A DNA stretch of 64,000 nt from NCBI GenBank assembly GCA_009746045.1, contig RPFO01000213.1:11197593-11261592 (forward strand), in the 5' to 3' direction. Source of the DNA: Mesostigma viride. Its lineage: Eukaryota > Streptophyta > Mesostigmatophyceae > Mesostigmatales > Mesostigmataceae. The notes beneath the pieces are model-generated. The model was not told where the DNA came from, did no database searches, and was given only the letters and a program-made list of their open reading frames with translations. Position 1 is the first letter of the stretch. Each line of letters begins with the position of its first letter. Shown here piece after piece: positions 1-11,966 of the stretch. Position numbers and translations under genes: made by a program.

Positions 1-56
1 CTTTATGAATAAATCGCCCAGATCTTGGTAGCGCACAATCACGACCGCGCACTCAC

Positions 57-3000
57 TTCTTGACCTCCTGCAGGAACAGAGTCTCCTCTGCGAGCGTCCA
101 CCGCTTCACCACCCGGCGCGCCCTGTCCGGGTTGTACGGCACCAGGATGCCTGCCATCGCCGTGGCCGTCACGGGTGCTACTGGCAGACGCGGCGGCGGG
201 GCCCGCAGGGGGGACCCGTCCCCCCCGCCCGCGTCGGCCCCTGCTTGCCCATCGTCGGATTCCTCAATCTCGTCCTCCTCCTGGCTCGGGGACCACTGCT
301 CCTTGGCAGGGGGCGGGGGCGAGAGATAGGCCACACGCGGCGTGGGAGAGAAAAAGGCCACAAGGGGCATGGCCAAAAGAACAGAAACAGAAGGCATCAG
401 GCAAAAGGCTTGGGGGTTTGGACACACAGGGGAAGCGCCCAATGGCAGGAGGAACCCAGTAACAGAGGGGGGATAGCCAAAGGTCACGGGGAATGGGCGA
501 CGGGGACAAGAGCAAGTGCAGGGCATGCACATACACGCAACAGAACAAAGCACACACGCACGCGCGCACACACACACACACGTGCGTGAGCGCGCACACA
601 AGCATGTCGTGCACTGTGCAGACATCGTACTATATCCAATCGTTTACAAGCCCAGCGAGCGTCCAAATGAAACTCTGCGCACCTGGCGACCTCAGGCAGG
701 CACTCTCCAACTTGCTATGATGCCAAGGCAGCCATGCATCCACGACTTCCGCCTACCGGCAACACATGCCCTTGCATCGAAGACAGCACGACCATCGCGT
801 CAGTAACCGAACAAAGGATAAAGGATACAGGAACAAGAAACGAAAAGACCAAATCAAGCAAACTCCTGGAGAACACCGAACACAGGAGCGAAAGGACGGA
901 ATGAAGCAAACTCCTGGTAAAGAGGGTTGCCTTGCGAAGCCGTAGAACAAAGCAAGTGTTCGAAGAACAAACCAAGCGCATGCGAATCTCGGAAAACAAG
1001 TAGAAACGACCCTGCTGCCTTGGGCACCCCCCTGCCTACCGCACAGGCCACCGCAGGCCCAGCGTCTATGCCGCTGCAATAGAAAACGTCTGCTGTAGTC
1101 AAGTCCCATAGACCACTTACAACGACAGTCCTGCCTGAACAATGACAGCCATTTCAAGAGAACGCCCATCGAAAGACCACAAAGGGTCCAGCGCTTTGCA
1201 AGACCACCCCGCTATAAAGACAATGGCTGGATTTCCAATCGCTTAAGCGGCCTACCTGGACCTTACGGGCCGTTGGCTGGTAGTCCATCAGCGACCGGCG
1301 CTGCTGCGGCTGGGCCTGGACCCGCCCGGCCACCGCCACCCCCCCACCCCCACCAGCCCCCGCCAGTACCCCCGCAGCCCCTGTCGGGCGCGCCTGCTGC
1401 GGACTCCCCCCCTCAGCGGCCGCGTCTGCAATCCTCTGCGCATCCTCCGCGTCCTTCCTGCCCACAACGGGGGCCTGCCTCGCAGACCCACCGGCCAGGG
1501 CCGCACCTTCCCCTGCTCTTCGACCGGCCCCCGTCCCCGGGCCAGCCCCGGGCACCGCCCTGGCCCCCAGGGTCCCTGCCACCTGCTGGCCAACGAGCAC
1601 GGCCTCGGCCAATGGGTCGACCCCGATCCCTTTGAGCGCGATTCGGGACTCGCGCAGCTGCCGGGCGGCAAGGTAGCCATCACTCTCCGTCGCCTGCCGG
1701 CCGAGGGGCATGCTGCGCTGTGTGGGGATGATGGAGGGGGGCGCTGCCCCCGCCGAAATTGTTCCGCCGGCAGCAGCATTAGGCCGCCCTTTGCTGCGGT
1801 ACTCGGGGTTTGGTGGGATTTCAGATGCAGTTTTTTTGTGTCAAACAAATTCGGCACGAGTGAAGAATGGCAAGGCGGTATTCAGCCAAGGCCACGGTGT
1901 CGATTGGGAGATGGAGAGGGCTTGATTGAAGAAGGAGACGGTTAAGATTGCCATCCCCTGGAGGCTTGAAAGGGATAAAGCATTTGATGTCACGAAGAAG
2001 ACTCACGATGATGATGTAAGCACATATGACTTATGACAGCTAACCGCCTTCCATGGCCTGGGCAAACTTGTTCAATGACAGCCCTCCCTGGAGGGAAACG
2101 GGAGGGAAACGCCATCCCTCACTGATTCCAGGAAGACATCAACACCAGTCTGGGTGGCCGGCAGGCCGGTACTTGATGCGAGAGATTGATTCTTTTCTTA
2201 GCTACGAGCTCATGTCCACTCGTGCATCACTCGCAAGGAAATAAATTTGTATGTGGAAAATCGGTTGCTGAGGGCTAGGTCTTAGATGCGAGAGTGTGTT
2301 GGTAAATGGGGCCTAGATGATGCCGTAGAATCCATAATGAATGATGCTCCGCATGCACCCTCGTGCCTGCACCAAAAGCAATCTTTTCACGGCTTCATCG
2401 GGTGCACTGGGCAGCAGCATGCACGACAGTAGAGATGGCCACAGTAAAATGCTAGCTACTAGTAAACCCTTTGCAAGGCAACCATTCCCCAGGTTGGATT
2501 CCAACTTTACAAAAGCCAGAAAGACCGTGACTACACAAAAGCACGTTCACATGATCGATGAAGCAACCATCAAACGACCCTCACATGCAACACATGCCCG
2601 CCGGTAGGTGGCCCATTCATCCCCCATCAACCCCCCTGATTGCATACCTGGGAGGTCCCTGGTCGACACCACGAGTGCCCCTGCCCCCGCCCGCGCCCTC
2701 CCTCGTATCCCCCTTCAACTCATGCATGTCCCCACAACCGCCAAGCTCCACCGCCCCCTCGCTCTCGTCATTGTCCTCCGCGACAACCAGCCGCCGCTTA
2801 GGCTGCCCCTTGCGTTGATGCGTGGCCGCCCTGGTGTGCACCGGCCTTTGTTGCGGCGCCGGCACACCCTGTGCTGGTCCTGCAGTGACAGCGGCACTGG
2901 ACGCAGGACGCCGGCTCGCCGCCATCGCTTGGAGGCTGGCCGCCGCGGCGCCCACCTCCGCCGCCGCCGCTTCCACATCCCATACATATGCAGATCCTTG

Positions 3001-3482
3001 TGCGCTCCGAGCGGCCACCACCTGGTGCCGCCGCGTCGCCTGCGCCATGCCACGTGGTGCGACGTCCGTCGCCTCCGCGTCCGCAAACCCCCCATCGTCC
3101 CCAACCCCCCCATCGTCCCCAAACCCCCCTCTGTCGTCCTCATCGTGACCCTCACCCTTCCCAACGCCGTCGCTGGCAGCCTTGCGCTTCCCGCCACCGC
3201 CACGACCCAGGCTCCCGGTTGCTGCATCCTCCTGGCTTCCCATGAGTTTATCCAGAAGTGTAACCGGGTGGCCCGCATTGGCGGCAACCCGAGCGCCCCC
3301 GCGGGAAGGGCCATTACCCACGGGCCGTGAGGATGGGCCCGTTCCGGCAGACAGGGGCTTGACGGCGGGGGGGGCGGCCGGCGGCGTGCCCCCCCTGGCC
3401 TCATCGGGGAAGAGCGCCTGCAGTTCGACCATGGAGGCCAGCTTGGGGGCGCCCAGGAGGGCGGCGGCCGCCTCCACTGCGT
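57..3482 (-). CDS. Multi-exon gene, 3' part off the window; Myb/SANT-like start
   Basis: Three minus-strand exons join in phase. Exon 3482-2648 has acceptor CTTGCAG and donor CAG|GTATGC. Exon 1712-1256 has acceptor GCGCAG and donor CAG|GTAGGC. The last runs from about 300 (acceptor near 297-300, either CCAAG or GAGCAG) to 57 (donor AA|GTGAGT). The protein is low in complexity: Ala/Gly/Pro-rich stretches, an Asp/Gly-rich repeat (GDDGGVGDDGGFAD) and a basic QPKRRL patch. The last visible residues, RVVKRWTLAEETLFLQEVKK, look like helix 1 of a Myb/SANT domain (spaced W with acidic EE); the rest lies beyond position 1. That suggests a nuclear DNA- or chromatin-binding protein, which is inference from about 20 residues. 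Exon 3482 needs a phase-1 donor upstream, so it may or may not continue the 4952-7057 gene. Confidence 0.55.
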
Positions 3483-3512
3483 CTGCAAGAATAAAATAAA
3501 GAAAGGAGAGAG

Positions 3513-3729
3513 AAGAAGAAGAAGAAGAAGAAGAAGAAGAAGAAGAAGAAGAAGAAGAAGAAGAAGAAGAAGAAGAAGAAGAAGAAGAAGAAGAAGAAGA
3601 AGAAGAAGAAGAAGAAGAAGAAGAAGAAGAAGAAGAAGAAGAAGAAGAAGAAGAAGAAGAAGAAGAAGAAGAAGAAGAAGAAGAAGAAGAAGAAGAAGAA
3701 GAAGAAGAAGAGGCGGCGGCGGAGGCGGC

Positions 3730-3773
<44 letters not shown>

Positions 3774-3942
3774 GAGGAGGAGGAGGAGGAGGAGGAGGAG
3801 GAGGAGGAGGAGGAGGAGGAGGAGGAGGAGGAGGAGGAGGAGGAGGAGGAGGAGGAGGAGGAGGAGGAGGAGGAGGAGGAGGAGGAGGAGGAGGAGGAGG
3901 AGGAGGAGGAGGAGGAGGAGGAGGAGGAGGAGGAGGAGGAGG
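3513..3942. repeat. Compound trinucleotide tract (GAA)n-(GCA)n-(GGA)n
   Basis: About 430 bp of GAA units (3513-3710), a short GGC-rich joint, GCA units (about 3730-3768) and GGA units (to 3942). On the minus strand it is an almost unbroken polypyrimidine tract ending about 30 nt upstream of the acceptor at 3483, so it lies in the intron and extends its pyrimidine tract. The long poly-Leu, poly-Ser and poly-Phe frames through it are artefacts. Confidence 0.95.
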
Positions 3943-3976
3943 AATGAGTTAGCCAGGAGTTTACCGTTTGCTTCAA

Positions 3977-4082
3977 AAAAGAGAGTGAAGAGAGATCCAG
4001 CATAAAAAAGAGAGTGAAGAGAGATCCAGCATAAAAAAGAGAGTGAAGAGAGATCCAGCATAAAAAAGAGAGTGAAGAGAGG
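3977..4082. repeat. 29-bp tandem repeat, about 3.5 copies
   Basis: The unit GAGAGTGAAGAGAGATCCAG plus CATAAAAAA repeats with almost no divergence. It lies in the presumed intron or intergenic DNA upstream of the minus-strand exon at 3482. Confidence 0.9.
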
Positions 4083-4951
4083 AGAGCGCCAACTTAGATG
4101 AGAGAGAGGGGTCACGATGAAGAGGACTACACCCACCCACTAAGCAGTCATGCCTATCAATGATGGCTATCAATAGTGCCTATCGGTGCCTATCCATAAC
4201 TGCTTCCCAGAAGGAAAAGTAGACAGCGGCCACCCAATCCAACGATCAGCCACCAGTCAACAACACTGCCGTGGAAAAATGAGCCCATGCCTCTAGTAAC
4301 CATCCACAATTTTTTCTCGTGAAACTGCACGGCAGTAACGTGGCATGGACTGGCAAACAGCCAAACTTGCGAGCCTGGTGGAAGCAGCAGTGGCACATAC
4401 GCGTCACCTTCGACTTGGGCACATGGCTGGTAGGCGCTCGAATATTATAATATGAAAAAGGCGAATGGACTATTCCCACAACTGAACAGCGGCACAATCC
4501 ATACCCTTGCCAACCAGAGAACCAGTGGAATTATACTACTATAACATTACTCAAAAGTACATTATTTTTTAGATAACAACCGTCACCATAAGGGCACCAC
4601 ACGTCCTGACGCATGCATACGCTCTTCTCGCCTGCATGCAGATAAACTGTACTAGACGCAGCTACCAGCACTCTGAAAAAAAGACGCCATGAACGCTTTC
4701 GTTCCCTCAGGCCCCGCCCAATCACCTTCCTCGAATGGCCAACAATAACCCCACAGAAACTACGAACCATCTTTTAGCTATAGCTACGATGGTTACTGCT
4801 GTAGCAACCCCGCGACGCACACGCCGCCGCCGTCTACATTCATACACCACCACGCGCCCCCCAATCATGAGGACCATCACGCCAACGGGAGCATGCACTT
4901 TCAGCGGGCCAGAAACACCCCAAGCAGCACCCCCATCACGAGCTCCCTCAC
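4083..4951. other. Intronic or intergenic, no gene seen
   Basis: No frame in this stretch has coding character or paired splice signals that I can support. It separates the two minus-strand exon groups and could hide one small linking exon. Confidence 0.4.
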
Positions 4952-7057
4952 CCAGATGCAAACATAGCCATAAACCCTACGCCCTGGACCCTGAAAACAG
5001 TACCATCGCTCAGCAGGGACCTCTCGGGCGAACCGGCCCCAACCGACTCTGAATTGGGCCCACGCAGCGCCCTCTGCCTCTGCTGCTGCGACGAGGATGG
5101 CTGCAAGGATGATGCAGGGAGCAGCACCGGAAACCCCAGCCGTGTGGCGACCAGGTTCCACATCTTTTCCAGCGAGGGGTCGCCCTCTAGCTCCATCGCG
5201 CGCTTGAGGAACGCTGCCACCTGGCGCTCCAGCCTATCCCTGGTGTGGAGCGAGAGCATCTGGAGGGGAAAGGGGGGGAGGAGGGGGCGATAGGGGTGTG
5301 GCGCGGTGAAATCGCATCGCCTGAGTCGCATCGTCGGTGTCACTAACTAGGTTTGTTGTTGTCACAGTAAACAATTAAATACACTTGTAACGGTAACACA
5401 CTTGTCGATCGGATGATGACCAAGAGTTTTCCGTAGTATGCAGCTCGGGGTGGGTGGCTGTTTACGATATATGTTCACCATACATGGTGACCAAGAGTTT
5501 TCCGTAGTATGCAGCTCGGGGTGGGTGGCTGTTTACGATATATGTTCACCATACATGATGACCAAGAGTTTTCCGTAGTATGCAGCTCGGGGTGGGTGGC
5601 TGTTTACGATATACGTTCACCATACATGATGACCAAGAGTTTTCCGTAGTATGCAGCTCGGGGTGGGTGGCTGTTTACGATATATGTTCACCATACATGA
5701 TGACCATGAGGTTACCATATTCGACGACAGCTCGTGAAAGATGCAAGAATCCAAGGCATGCCCATCCGCGCACAGGACTAGGCAGGTACGCTAGCGACAA
5801 AATCCTCTACTTACGACCCACATTGCATGCATGTGAGGCAAAGCTCGAGCGAAAGGGCTCATGGCTTGGCAACACTGTGATCCACTCTGTAAACTTAAGG
5901 GGGGGAATGTGGGTATCCCCTGACCTACCCCTCAAAAATAAAGAATGGCCCCTGTTGCGAGGTAAATGGAGCAAAGCGATGATGTGAATCGCAAAGCTAT
6001 GACACCTTTAGCTACATCGAACTAATAGATTCGGCCAATCCGTCCCCCTGTAGGACGTGATACACAACTGGTACTTCATAAGTTCATCACCATGGGATGG
6101 ACAGGCTAGAATGGACTCAAGGACAACATTGCTAGGACAAAACCCGCAGGCACTACACAGCGAATGCTGGAGCATTTATGGCCTCATTGGTAATGACGAC
6201 CCTAGAGCCCAGAGCGACCAAGCACAGGACGTTACCGAAACCCACCCTAATTGCGACCTGCGGATTGCGCCCCATGTTGGCGCATGCCAGCTTAAGCTCG
6301 ACCATGCGAGCCCTCCTCCGCTCCTTCTCCGCCTCTGTCATTTCAAACGGCCCCAATTCGTCCTCATCCTCGCTATCCGGGCTATCGTTCTGTCCTTCTT
6401 CCGTCTCCTCCGGAAACCAGGTTTTGATAGCTTCCCCGAAAGCCTTGGCCGAGCCCTGTTTGAATTTCTTTCCGACGACGGAGCCATGCAAAGACTGCAG
6501 AACCAGGACCGTTTTCATTTCCAGCAGCAGCTCGTCGACTTTATCTCGGAGCTCATACCTGGCATCCGATAGTCTCGAATACTGTACGCAAAGTAGGTGG
6601 CGCAGAAAACATCAGAGAGCCATGCGTTACAACGCAGCAACGTGCGCAAGCGAAACCCACGAGCTACGTATCATACTGTGGTGTGGAGCACGGGAAAAAA
6701 AAAAAAAAAGTAACTGTGGGCTAACCTGGTATCATTTTATGGCCGCACAGAAAAACGAACCTGAGACCGCAGGTTTTCCAGCACCCCGAGAAGCGATTCC
6801 TCAGGGGCCCAATTGCCCTGGAGGCCAAGCGTCGAATGCGTCACAACGTAGAGAAGGTACATCCGCTTTAAATCTGGAGCCTTCTGGGTTCGTTTGCTCA
6901 CCAGAGGAACCAGCTTTTCTATTACGTGCTCAAGTTTTTCCCGGCTTGTGGCGTCCCACACCCAAGTGCCGATATACTTCACCATGAGATAATCCAACAA
7001 TTTGTCTTCGCAATGCATCATGTCAGGCGCTGCCTGACTACCGCTGGCGCCAGGCAT
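4952..7057 (-). CDS. Hypothetical protein, first three exons
   Basis: Exon 1 is 7057-6761 (ATG at 7057, 99 codons, donor CAG|GTTCGT). Exon 2 is 6581-6246 (acceptor GCGTACAG, 112 codons, donor AGG|GTGGGT). Exon 3 is 5259-4952 (acceptor CCCTCCAG, donor GG|GTGAGG). All joins keep frame. Exon 1 is helical (DKLLDYLMVKYIGTWVWD). Exon 2 carries a charged helix, a basic-aromatic stretch (SVVGKKFKQGSAKAFGEAI) and a strongly acidic segment (DSPDSEDEDE) followed by EAEKERRRARM. Exon 3 is helical, then Gln/Ser/Pro-rich. I recognise no catalytic family; the composition suggests a nuclear or scaffold protein. It may continue into the exons at 3482-57 as one gene with a SANT domain, either through an unseen exon or through a weak phase-1 donor (GTACTG) inside exon 3. 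Confidence 0.6.
5416..5703. repeat. 71-bp tandem repeat, 4 copies
   Basis: Copies start at about 5416, 5487, 5558 and 5629, each with the core CCAAGAGTTTTCCGTAG, and are nearly identical. They lie in the intron between exons 6246 and 5259 of the minus-strand gene. Confidence 0.93.
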
Positions 7058-7551
7058 GGTCCTTCCGAAATCCACAGTTCACTTCATCAATACCAAGCTA
7101 ACTTTGCTCCTTAATCACCATGAATGCCGTGCCCAATCGCTTTTCTACTAACACAATTGCAGACAAACATTCGCAGCCATGATAGCCTTTAGGGTTTAGG
7201 GTTTGCAAATTGCAACTTCGTAAATTTGCTGTCCCTTGCTACTGTACGTCTACAGCATGTGCTGTACGTATGTACCGCCACCGACTAGTCGACTTACGAG
7301 TTACGACTACCGACGCCCAACGATTTCAACGCTACAATGAAGCAGCGCGGCGCGCGGCTTTCGAGCCTGTCGGTCCGTTAGTCAGCTGATGAATCCCACG
7401 CCTTGCCGTTCCTGTACTGAGTAGTGAGTACTGACCCTCCACTATAGATTCTCTGTTACCAGCTGCCCATGTGCGGCGTGGGATTCAACTAAACTAACTA
7501 ACTCCATGACAGTCACACGGCACACCTGACTGACCATTCAAAACTACGGTA
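7058..7551. other. Intergenic; two TTTAGGG units near 7191
   Basis: This lies upstream of the minus-strand ATG at 7057 and should hold its promoter; I see no clear TATA element. CTTTAGGGTTTAGGGTTTG at about 7190-7208 is two units of the plant/green-algal type telomeric repeat, too short to be a telomere. Confidence 0.4.
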
Positions 7552-7557
7552 ATCTAC

Positions 7558-7747
7558 TACACCCCCCCACCACGTTTAAGACTGGGGTCCGACCAATCCA
7601 GGGCTCACGATCTTAAATAATCTTACTACTTTGATTCGATTCTACTAAGTTCTAATACATTATAATACAATTATACTACTAGTAGATGTCAAATCCAGAG
7701 TCTCATGATCTTAAACCTGAGAATCTTAAACGTGTGGGGGGGGTGTA
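7558..7747. mobile_element. 190-bp MITE with inverted termini and 6-bp TSD
   Basis: The left end TACACCCCCCCACCACGTTT and the right end (reverse complement TACACCCCCCCCACACGTTT) form imperfect terminal inverted repeats of about 25 bp, both followed by AAGA. The element is flanked directly by ATCTAC at 7552-7557 and 7748-7753. The interior is AT-rich and non-coding, with two related 'TCCAG...GATCTTAAA' stretches. A small non-autonomous DNA transposon; superfamily not assigned. Confidence 0.7.
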
Positions 7748-7886
7748 ATCTACCATGCCGCGATTCCCGGAACTGAACTTGTGGCGGTCACTGTCTATTG
7801 GGCCCTGGGGTTTCTTCGCCCAGCCTTTCCTTCTCTACAGTACAGTACAGTACTGTAGAGAGTCGCACTTGAAGGACCATATTTTT

Positions 7887-8573
7887 CAGACTCATGAGTC
7901 TGGATGCGCATCCAGACTCACCCGAGCCTAGTGGCGCGGTACTCCAAGCAGGTCCGTAGCAGGTCCGTAGCCTGCATACAAGGCTCGCCTGTCGGCCGCT
8001 GGGCCTGCGGGCGCGTAAATTACTGTAGTTGGGCGCCGTAAGTGCAGCCATGGCGGGAGAAACATTCCGGAAATTGACGGGGGCGGCATGGACATTTACC
8101 TAAACGTAGATTGACGTTTCAATATCTTGTTGCTAAGCATGCAAGTTATCATTAATTGCAATTCGATAGATAAGGCATTTTATAATGGATTTTCTCCAGA
8201 GCTTGACAGTGTTTGTCGTGGACGACTGGTCCAATCCAGTAAATCAAGGGTCGGCATTACTATCGATTGTTCCTTTAGATTGCTGCATTTGCCAATTGAG
8301 CTTCACTTCGAAGAGTGATATTGCCTTGTTATGTTGCCAGGCGGAGCAAATGTTGCCAGGCGAGTTACCGTCGACTGTGCTCGCCATCACCTTGCAACAG
8401 TTGTAAGTACATGCAACTGGCGAGCGGGGTTGCTGGTGCTCTTTTCTTTCCTGCGAGCTGTCTTGGTTCTTCTGCGTTGTGCATTGTTTCTCGATGCATG
8501 TAGGAGCGCGCATATAAGCAGGCTTGCTTTCTTGGGGTCAGGTCCCGATGGTGCGTTGTCAATCGAGGGAGCC
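7887..8573 (+). repeat. Left arm of a ~690-bp inverted duplication
   Basis: Nearly identical, in reverse complement, to 13194-13881. Its outer end is a pair of palindromes: CAGACTCATGAGTCTG (7887-7902) overlapping a 24-bp perfect palindrome at 7896-7919. Inside, frame 8185-8406 (MDFLQSLTVFVVDDW...) ends at a strong donor GTAAGT at 8405. The frame is kept in the other arm with few substitutions, so the repeat may carry an exon. No known domain is recognised. Confidence 0.9.
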
Positions 8574-8705
8574 CATCATAATTATTTTTATTGTTTTTAT
8601 TTTTTATTTTGACGCAGGCGTGCTTGCTGGGTATGGTTATATATTTGTGGTTATATACTTCATACTTATGGCTATATACTTTATAGTATTGTTCGCTGCC
8701 GAGCA

Positions 8706-9040
8706 GCCATGGCTTTCATGGCTGTCATGGCTGTCATGGCTGTCATGGCTGTCATGGCTGTCATGGCTGTCATGGCTGTCATGGCTGCCATGGCTGTCAT
8801 GGCTGTCATGGCTGTCATGGCGGTCATGGCTGTCATGGCTGTCATGGCTGTCATGGCTGTCATGGCTGTCATGGCTGTCATGGCTGTCATGGCTGTCATG
8901 GCTGTCATGGCTGTCATGGCTGTCATGGCTGTCATGGCTGTCATGGCTGTCATGGCTGTCATGGCTGTCATGGCTGTCATGGCTTTCATGGCTGTCATGG
9001 CTGTCATGGCTGTCATGGCTGTCATGGCTATCATGACTGC
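8706..9040 (+). repeat. 9-bp minisatellite (TCATGGCTG)n, ~37 copies
   Basis: Nearly perfect tandem array with single-base variants. Because 9 is divisible by 3, every frame stays open (MAV, LSW and similar). I treat those frames as non-genic. The same motif occurs inverted at 11677-11966. Confidence 0.97.
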
Positions 9041-10302
9041 CATTGTTGGCGCCGCTGTCGTCGCATGCATTCAGTACTGCCTAGGTGTCTTGCATCGCTG
9101 ACTTTTGTGCCTGTTTGCATCTCTGGGTTATTAACATAGCTGTATTGCTTGCATTGGTGGCTGTCTGTGATTGTTTGCCTTGTTGGTGCATGTGGTGATG
9201 GAGCACGGGCCTCTGTTGAGAGGTCACATAGCACTGACAGTGCTGTACACAATGTGCGGCAATTTTTGCCAGGTCGCCACCTTTCATCGTCTGAGTGGGC
9301 CCCACCCGCAATCCGCCTCAACTAGATATCTAGGTACTGGGAGATTGGGGATGTGATATCGTCTTCGTGGTAAGTGCTCGCTGTGCTTGCTGCATATGTG
9401 CTGGCTAGTGTTGGCATGTTGCTGGCTTGCTGGCTTGCTGGCTTTCTTGCATGCATCATGTGCATCTCTTGCGTTGCTGATGTGAACAGAGGGGTTTGGG
9501 CTACATGCGGTTTGCAAGTGCTGCTATCTGCTTCCGTTGCTGCTATCTGCTACCTTGGCCAGAGCTAAGCTGATGGTGTTCGCCGCCAACAACTGGCTAT
9601 GGGCGAGCAGAGCATTTTCAATGCCACATGAGCTGCCTACCTCAATCATGAACTTGCTGGATGCATTGGGGTGTTACCCATGTGGTTCACTCTTGTTGGA
9701 ATAATACCGTGTATCTGTTGCTATCTCGCGCTCTACCTGTGTGTACAACTTCCATTACAAACCCAAATGACAGGCTTTTTTGTCTTATTCTTGTACTTGA
9801 TGTTGCAAGTATATAGCAATACTGTGACATACCATCTGGGTATGTCATGGAGAAGGCCTGCCTGACTGCCTTATTATTGTACCCACCCCGGTGCAGGAAG
9901 GGATTTCACTACATGCATGCATTGTAGATGCCCTTGCGAAGTGAGTCCATTGAACCCATAATAGCTTCTCATATATATGCTTGCACGTGGTGCAGGTAAT
10001 GGAATGCGTGGGGCATGATTCTTGAAAATGCCAGCACGTGCCCTAGGTAATTCAAATCGTTTTGTCGGACCACCGTGGCTCCACATCTGCTCCTTCCATC
10101 CACATGCATCACTTGCAGTGTGGTGTCTCACCATTATTCAATAACATGCGGTCTCTCACCATTAATAACTCGTTCATTCATTTAATTACAGTGATCAAGC
10201 GGTCAACCCGATGGGGAGCTCCGCGGAGCACCCGTGTTAGTTAAATAGGCAAACTCGTACTCCCGTTGGGGAGTCATGCACGTCCGAGTATTAACCCCGA
10301 TG
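9041..10302. other. Non-coding stretch, nothing recognised
   Basis: No supported exon, RNA gene or element boundary. Short ORFs have neither splice context nor protein-like composition. At about 10258-10279, just before the tetranucleotide array, there is an inverted copy of the hairpin motif CTCCCCAACGGGAG that recurs in this window. Confidence 0.35.
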
Positions 10303-10705
10303 GATGGATGGATGGATGGATGGATGGATGGATGGATGGATGGATGGATGGATGGATGGATGGATGGATGGATGGATGGATGGATGGATGGATGGATGGG
10401 TGGGTGGGTGGGTGGGTGGGTGGGTGGGTGGGTGGGTGGGTGGGTGGGTGGGTGGGTGGGTGGGTGGGTGGGTGGGTGGGTGGGTGGGTGGGTGGGTGGG
10501 TGGGTGGGTGGGTGGGTGGGTGGGTGGGTGGGTGGGTGGGTGGGTGGGTGGGTGGGTGGGTGGGTGGGTGGGTGGGTGGGTGGGTGGGTGGGTGGGTGGG
10601 TGGGTGGGTGGGTGGGTGGGTGGGTGGGTGGGTGGGTGGGTGGGTGGGTGGGTGGGTGGGTGGGTGGGTGGGTGGGTGGGTGGTGGGTGGGTGGGTGGGT
10701 GGGTG
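10301..10705 (+). repeat. (GATG)n then (GGTG)n array, ~400 bp
   Basis: About 100 bp of GATG units turn abruptly into about 300 bp of GGTG units. The second part is runs of GGG every 4 bases, the classical G-quadruplex pattern. The left flank holds CGGGGTTAAT and the hairpin motif; the right flank (CCTACCGGTCTTTTCTATCT) resembles the inverted flank at 63678-63712. Confidence 0.97.
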
Positions 10706-11676
10706 CACACAATCCTACCGGTCTTTTCTATCTAGATGGAGCCAGACCCTAGTGGTCTCTCCTGGCATTCTTCCCCTAGGTGCAAAGACGCTTCTTCCCC
10801 ACAGTGGGCCAGGGGGGGCAAGGCGGCAAGCAAGCAAGCACACACTGACGTACATGCCACAGAGTACCATGATAACCTCATTAATATAAGAACACAAACG
10901 TTAAATATATAATCAAAAAACTAAAAGCTAAATTAAAGCCTGAATACATGCCTAACTGTGCGTGCAGGAGCAAACTAGCTCCCATGCAAATAGAGTGTGT
11001 CAGGACTCGGGAAGCTGTACGCCGTTTTGTCACAACTGATTGGATATTTAAATTTTAAACTGCACTGTCCCATGCACCACCATGATCTCGAGGGTTGAGG
11101 CTAGCACCATGTTCGATTCCTAATGAAAGCACCTTTCAATTATATACTTTTTTAGTTCATTACAACCGGCCAAGGATAACCATGTCGTACACACTCCGTG
11201 TGGCCCAACCACATTTTCACGCTTGCTCTCTCTACCCTACCAAGTAGAATCCCTAGCCCTAGCCCCTACCCCTCCCTCATATGTATTGGATTGATACAAC
11301 TATTGATATGGATGCATGCGATTAGTCATTACAGAAGAAATCACATCAACACTTGCTGCCAGCCCTAAGTGGTTGGAGCGATATCTGCGCTAGCCCATCG
11401 TGTGCATAGCAGGTTTACCTGTGGATACAAAACATTACAGTTATCGCTGCCATGGTCATGTGCATCTTGCAAATGCGCTGACCACTTGCTGAAGACTGCA
11501 TTAATTTGCATGTCCAGCGAGCAGGCACTGCCTGCGCTGCGTGCCGCTTTCTGTTACAAAGAACACGCGTCCGGCATGCATTTGCGTCCTGCGTGCGCAT
11601 TGCCAAATGAACTAGTTGCCTGCCCTTGAGCATCGTAAACTGGCACTCATAACATTCCCCTGGCAACGGCGATGAC
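10706..11676. other. Non-coding stretch, nothing recognised
   Basis: AT-rich after 10860. No supported exon or element. Confidence 0.35.
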
Positions 11677-11966
11677 AGCCATGACAGCCATGACAGCCAT
11701 GACAGCTATGACAGCCATGACAGCCATGACAGTCATGACAGCCATGACAGCCATGACAGCCATGACAGCCATGACAGCCATGACAGCCATGACAGCCATG
11801 ACAGCCATGACAGCCATGACAGCCATGACAGCCATGACAGTCATGACAGCCATGACAGCCATGACAGCCATGACAGCCATGACAGCCATGACAGCCATGA
11901 CAGCCATGACAGCCATGACAGCCATGACAGCCATGACACCCATGACACCCATGACACCCATGACAG
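11677..11966 (-). repeat. 9-bp minisatellite, inverted relative to 8706-9040
   Basis: About 32 copies of ATGACAGCC, the reverse complement of the array at 8706. The last units change to ATGACACCC. The frames through it (MTAMTA, CHGCHG) are repeat artefacts. Confidence 0.97.

Noticed and set aside
2715-4136. 473-codon minus frame with poly-Leu
   Set aside because: It runs through the GAA/GGA satellite in an intron; the real exon at 3482-2648 uses another frame.
7190-7208. TTTAGGG repeats as a telomere
   Set aside because: Only two units, in the middle of gene-bearing DNA; at most an interstitial remnant.
8681-9101. MAVMAV / LSWLSW open frames
   Set aside because: A 9-bp minisatellite leaves every frame open; no protein evidence.
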